Below, piece by piece: positions 60,471 to 64,000 of a stretch of 64,000 bases of DNA (positions are counted from its first letter, which is position 1; each line of letters opens with the position of its first letter). The notes under the pieces are model-generated. The model was not told the origin of the DNA and ran no database searches. It saw only the letters and a list, made by a program, of their open reading frames with translations. Location of the stretch: contig CAYZIS010000006.1 in the NCBI GenBank assembly GCA_964478545.1, positions 39,617 to 103,616 on the forward strand. The letters are read 5' to 3'. The position numbers and the translations under genes were made by a program. This DNA comes from DQWO01 sp964478545. Lineage in GTDB: Bacteria; Desulfobacterota; Anaeroferrophillalia; Anaeroferrophillales; Anaeroferrophillaceae.

Positions 60471-61149
60471 ATTTGTTTTTCAACTGATTGATAATGTCAG
60501 CGTAGTCGTCGGTGCTGAATACCGCTGATCCGGCAACAAAAATATTAGCTCCGGCTTTATCCGCCGCTGCAACGGTTTCAATATTAATCCCGCCGTCCAC
60601 TTCAAGCAGGACTGGCAGCTGGCGTTGGTCAATCATGTTCCTCAGGGCGGATATCTTGGTTAATGTTCCGGGGATCAGCTGTTGGCCGCCGAAACCTGGA
60701 TTGACCGTCATCACCAGTACCAGATCAACCTCCTCCAAAATATTCTCCAGAACCGAGACCGGGGTGGCCGGATTAATGGAAACGCCAGCTTTGAGACCAT
60801 GTTCCTTGATTTGTTGGATCAGTCGGTGCAGATGGACGGTGGCTTCCGCATGAACAGTGATGATATCGCTGCCGGCTTCGGCGAAGGCATCGATAAAACA
60901 CTCAGGGTTGTCAATCATCAGGTGAACATCAAACAGCAGTTTGGTGTGAGGCCGCAGGGCCTTCACCACTCCGGGGCCAATGGTGAGGTTGGGGACGAAA
61001 TGTCCGTCCATGACATCAATGTGAATGAGATCCGCCCCGGCTTTATCTACTGTCCTTATTTCTTCTGCCAGCCGGCCGAAATCAGCGGACAGAATGGAAG
61101 GGGCGATCATCCGGATGTTGCCGGCTATTTCAAGTTGTCTGTTGGGCAT
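60469..61149 (-). CDS. rpe: Ribulose-phosphate 3-epimerase
   Basis: 226 residues from the ATG at 61149 (AAAGG upstream); an inner ATG at 61110 gives the more usual MIAPSILSADFGRL start. TIM barrel with metal ligands: HIDVMDGHFVPNLT, FDVHLMI, VMTVNPGFGGQ, EVDGGIN, FVAGSAVF. Interconverts ribulose-5-P and xylulose-5-P. Lies 29 bases downstream of rsmB. Confidence 0.96.
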   Translation of the reverse strand: MPNRQLEIAGNIRMIAPSILSADFGRLAEEIRTVDKAGADLIHIDVMDGHFVPNLTIGPGVVKALRPHTKLLFDVHLMIDNPECFIDAFAEAGSDIITVHAEATVHLHRLIQQIKEHGLKAGVSINPATPVSVLENILEEVDLVLVMTVNPGFGGQQLIPGTLTKISALRNMIDQRQLPVLLEVDGGINIETVAAADKAGANIFVAGSAVFSTDDYADIINQLKNK

Positions 61150-61178
61150 TTTTTTACCTTTAATCTGGTTGCTATCCT

Positions 61179-62606
61179 CTATCGGCGCTGCAAGACGGCG
61201 GCAAAAAAGCCATCCATCCCTCCGGGCTCAAAAAAGAAGGTCTGGAGATAACCTTCCTCGGAGAACCATGGTCTGCTCCATGAAGGTGTCAGTTGTGCTG
61301 CTGAAAGCAGGGAAAAATCCGGCTGTTTCGCCAGAAACCGTTCCACCACTCCTTGGTTTTCCTTCTTGCTGGTGGTACAGGTGGCGTAGACCAGGCGGCC
61401 ACCCTTTTTCAGGTATGTAGAACAATTTTTCAGGATTTGCAATTGAATTGTGGCCAGTTGATCAGAGTCTCCCGGCTGTTTACGCCAGCGCAGGTCGGCT
61501 CGCCGGCGTAGGACGCCAAGGCCGGAACAGGGGGCGTCCACCAGAATGCTGTCAAAGGACTGCGGTGTTTCTGGGGGGAGTGGACGGCGCAGGTCGGCAA
61601 CCAGTGGTTTGACGGAACTCAAACCCAGGCGTCTGCCGTTATCTGCCACCATCCTGGTTCTTTTTTCACTGATATCAGCGGCTATAATGGTGGCTTGGTC
61701 ACTGCTTATTTCAGCCAGATGCCAGGCTTTGCCGCCGGGTGCTGCGCAGGCATCAAGGATAATCTCGCCGGGTGCCGGATTGAGCAGGTAGCTGATTAAT
61801 TGGGCGCCTTCATCTTGGACGGTGATGGTTCCCTGGTGAAAATGATGGGATGAAATCAGCCTTCCGGCCCGCCTGGCAGTGAAACCCTCCGGAGCATACG
61901 ATGTACGGGTAATGTTTTCGCTGGTGGTTAAGGTATCAGAAGTGTTTTTTTGACTGGCCAGTTGTTTGAGAAAATCATCGCGCTTGGTCTGTAGACGGTT
62001 TACCCGGAAGGTGGTGCCGGAAAAATCGTTGGCCTGCTGGCACAGCTTTTTGGTTAATGGGGGGCCGTAATCATTCAGCCAGTCGGAGATCAGCCAGTCA
62101 GGCAGTGAATGGCTGACTCCCATAAATGTAACCGGTTCTGTTTTGGGATTGGGGAGCAGGGATTTTGGCTCTGTTCGCAGGTAGGTTCTCAATACCGCGT
62201 TGATAAACCCTTCCCTGCCCGGGATTTCACGCTTGGCCAGTTTAACAGTTTCAGAAACCACCGCATAAGGTGGGGAGCCGCTGAGAAAAGTCAGCTGGTA
62301 GAGGGCCAGTCGCAGAATATTTCTGGTTTTCAGGTCCGGACCTTTTTTGCGCTTGGACAGCCGGTCAATGATCCAGTCCAAACGCCGTCGCCACTTGATG
62401 GTGCCGGATACCAGATTGGTAATCAGTGCCCGGTTGTGGTTGTCCAGATTCCTCCCATGGCGGTTAAAGCATTGTTCCAGACTGCGGTTAATGCCGGCTG
62501 ACTGGTTGTCGATGTCCAGCAGGATCTTCCAGGCATGCCACCTGGGAGAAGTGGTGCCGGTGGTCCGGGGAAAATCTTTTCTGCCAGTCTGCCTGGTGAT
62601 TTTCAA
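61179..62606 (-). CDS. rsmB: 16S rRNA (cytosine-967-C5)-methyltransferase
   Basis: 475 residues. N-terminal NusB-like domain (RWHAWKILLDID...AVVSETVKLAKRE). The C-terminal Rossmann methyltransferase has DACAAPGGKAWHLAE, DAPCSGLGVLRRRADLRW (Cys) and VYATCTTSKKENQ (catalytic TC motif). The rsmB-rpe pairing is common in deltaproteobacteria. Confidence 0.94.
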   Translation of the reverse strand: MKITRQTGRKDFPRTTGTTSPRWHAWKILLDIDNQSAGINRSLEQCFNRHGRNLDNHNRALITNLVSGTIKWRRRLDWIIDRLSKRKKGPDLKTRNILRLALYQLTFLSGSPPYAVVSETVKLAKREIPGREGFINAVLRTYLRTEPKSLLPNPKTEPVTFMGVSHSLPDWLISDWLNDYGPPLTKKLCQQANDFSGTTFRVNRLQTKRDDFLKQLASQKNTSDTLTTSENITRTSYAPEGFTARRAGRLISSHHFHQGTITVQDEGAQLISYLLNPAPGEIILDACAAPGGKAWHLAEISSDQATIIAADISEKRTRMVADNGRRLGLSSVKPLVADLRRPLPPETPQSFDSILVDAPCSGLGVLRRRADLRWRKQPGDSDQLATIQLQILKNCSTYLKKGGRLVYATCTTSKKENQGVVERFLAKQPDFSLLSAAQLTPSWSRPWFSEEGYLQTFFFEPGGMDGFFAAVLQRR

Positions 62607-62671
62607 CCCCCTTTTTGTTGTCTGAGCTCTGGGAGAATGTGGTTCTCACCCGGTCAAGATCATTAAATTAT

Positions 62672-63514
62672 TCAGACCATGTTTTCCAGGCGCCTGATTC
62701 TGTCTTCGGTGGACGGATGGGTGGAAAACAGCTTGCTCATTTTGCTGCTGGTCAACGGGTTGACGATAAACATGTGTGCCGTGGCCGGGTTGGCCTTTTT
62801 CATCGGCAGGCGTTTACTATACGCATCGAGTTTAGCCAGGGCTGAGGCCAGGTAATGGGGATCGCCACTGATCCTGGCACCGCCTTCATCGGCAAGATAT
62901 TCCCGGGAGCGGGAAATGGCCATCTGGATTAACATGGCCGCCAACGAGGCAATTATGGTGAAAATCATGACAAAGATAAAATTGCCGCCATTGTCATCAT
63001 CGCCGCCAAAGCCGCCGAAAATAGCGCCCCAGCGGGCCAGGCTGGCAATCATGGAGATGGCGCCGGCGATGGTCGCGGCGATGCTGCCGATCAGAATGTC
63101 ACGGTGCTTGACGTGGCTTAGTTCATGGCCCAGCACTCCCATCAGTTCATCATGGCTGAGCAGCTGCAGGATGCCGTTGGTTACCGCTACCGCCGCGTGC
63201 TCAGGGTTTCTGCCGGTGGCAAAAGCATTTGGGCTGTCCTGGGGAATAATATATATTTTCGGCATTGGCAGTTCAGCCCTCAGGGTCAGGGTCCTGACCA
63301 GGGAAAAGAGGTCCGGATGGCTGCTTTCCGATACTTCCTGTGCTTTGTACATGCGCAAGACTATTTTGTCACTGAACCAGTAAGAGCCGAAATTCATCGC
63401 CGAAACCAGGATAAAGGCGAAAGCCATTCCCTGGTTGCCGCCCAGCATTTTGCCGACCAGGACGAACAGTACGGTTAATCCCACCATCAGGGTGACGGTC
63501 TTGGCTTGATTCAT
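62672..63514 (-). CDS. htpX: Zinc metalloprotease HtpX homologue
   Basis: 280 residues from the ATG at 63514 with GGAGGT upstream; a longer frame to 63553 has no site. M48 peptidase: active site LGHELSHVKHRD, second Glu in REYLADEGGARI. Four hydrophobic segments, two at the N-terminus and two in the centre around a Gly/Asp-rich loop (GGFGGDDDNGG). Inner-membrane quality-control protease. Confidence 0.95.
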   Translation of the reverse strand: MNQAKTVTLMVGLTVLFVLVGKMLGGNQGMAFAFILVSAMNFGSYWFSDKIVLRMYKAQEVSESSHPDLFSLVRTLTLRAELPMPKIYIIPQDSPNAFATGRNPEHAAVAVTNGILQLLSHDELMGVLGHELSHVKHRDILIGSIAATIAGAISMIASLARWGAIFGGFGGDDDNGGNFIFVMIFTIIASLAAMLIQMAISRSREYLADEGGARISGDPHYLASALAKLDAYSKRLPMKKANPATAHMFIVNPLTSSKMSKLFSTHPSTEDRIRRLENMV

Positions 63515-63555
63515 CTTGATAACCTCCAGTAAAAACAGATTTTTTGGTCTCATGA

Positions 63556-63584
63556 AAGGTAGGGATCACGACGGTAAATGTCAA
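63556..63584 (-). promoter_or_regulatory. Candidate promoter for htpX
   Basis: Minus-strand TTGACA (63584-63579), 17-base spacer, TACCTT (63561-63556). Perfect -35, weak -10; about 45 bases before the start codon. Confidence 0.4.
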
Positions 63585-63706
63585 GGTAATTTTATCTTTC
63601 CATGACATTATTTCAGCTTAGCTGAAAGAGTTTTTTCTTGCTTTTTAGTCTATACTTTCATACATTATACGTAATTAAAATTCTACCTTGTATCGGAGTA
63701 TAGACA

Positions 63707-64000
63707 ATGAAACATATGAGATCTTCTGGTAAAGCGGTTCTTGGATTTTTTATCTTCTTTTTCTTGATCATTACTTTTTGCCTTCCTCAGCATTCATTTG
63801 CCGCCTCGGCTGCGGAAATTAACATTAATGTCGATGCAACGCTGAAAAGATTCAAATTGGAAGTTCCAGGTGGTGCTGAGTTCCTGCAGAAAGCCAAAGC
63901 TGTCCTGGTATTTCCCAGCGTCATAAAAGCCGGGTTTTTTCTTGGCGGTGAGTATGGCGAAGGAGCTTTGCGTGTTGGTGGCAAAACGGTTGGTTATTAC
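63707..64000 (+). CDS. SYLF/Ysc84-domain lipid-binding protein, cut by the right edge
   Basis: 98 codons visible from the ATG at 63707. Signal peptide or anchor (VLGFFIFFFLIITFCLP, cleavage likely near HSFAASA). The start of a SYLF domain follows: AKAVLVFPSVIKAGFFLGGEYGEGAL, then GKTVGYY. Homologues bind phospholipid and are exported. Incomplete here. Confidence 0.85.
   Translation, partial: MKHMRSSGKAVLGFFIFFFLIITFCLPQHSFAASAAEININVDATLKRFKLEVPGGAEFLQKAKAVLVFPSVIKAGFFLGGEYGEGALRVGGKTVGYY

Overview
The window is 64 kb of Gram-negative chromosome. It carries lipid A and LPS-core genes, an outer-membrane MtrB-type barrel with a periplasmic decaheme cytochrome, and the gene order ffh-rpsP-khpA-rimM-trmD-(SPOUT methyltransferase)-rplS-rnhB-yraN. 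Together with the fatty-acid/nrdR/ribD super-operon, this suggests an anaerobe of the former Deltaproteobacteria (Desulfobacterota). That placement is inferred from gene content, not from a marker alignment.

Left edge (1-8.2 kb): a defence island. Two unrecognised genes are followed by a type III restriction-modification locus. Between mod and res sits an ATPase gene and a DUF4276 (TOPRIM-like) gene, with stop/start overlaps at the ATPase-distal joints. This is the best candidate for an undescribed composite defence system. 8.3-16.6 kb is housekeeping: ffh, ribosomal proteins S16 and L19, tRNA/rRNA maturation, RNase HII, an HD phosphohydrolase and an NSS transporter. 17-25.8 kb holds aminopeptidase pepA, a glycosyltransferase, sfsA, an NCS2 purine permease, tRNA-Ala(CGC), a REC-only regulator and galT. 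It ends in a three-gene minus-strand group: an HDOD/GAF/histidine-kinase/REC hybrid, a MerR-MinD fusion and an ExeA-like ATPase.

29.4-40.5 kb is an envelope region with visible decay. nrnA, a DUF374 acyltransferase, waaA, a WaaG-like transferase, a WaaP-like kinase, a methyltransferase, a heptosyltransferase, gmhB and lpxK look intact. An msbA-like gene (transmembrane half lost, amber codon in the signature), a GT39-like gene and waaF (frameshift plus internal deletion) are broken. 40.5-50.7 kb is one long minus-strand operon series: rpmF-plsX-fabH, fabD-fabG-acpP, fabF-rpiB/glyA fusion-comEB-nrdR-ribD-lpxK. 51.3-54.7 kb encodes the decaheme cytochrome and MtrB/PioB porin, the latter interrupted by an in-frame UGA. 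55-60.4 kb has a DUF2520 oxidoreductase and the dnaG-rpoD operon. 60.5-63.5 kb has rpe, rsmB and htpX, and the right edge cuts a SYLF-domain gene.

A striking feature is the load of small non-coding dispersed repeats. At least three MITE-like families were recognised by eye. Family A has termini CTCAACTTTCTGAGTT, five copies plus internal-module fragments, and target-site duplications. Family B has termini TGTCCGGTT / AACCGGACA or a shared core. Family D has termini ATCCGGAAAC / GTTTCCGGAT and two copies. A separate 134-bp element has 17-bp ends. Several sit in operon leaders, and two have supplied the 3' end of a coding sequence (lpxK and the 18.8-kb glycosyltransferase).
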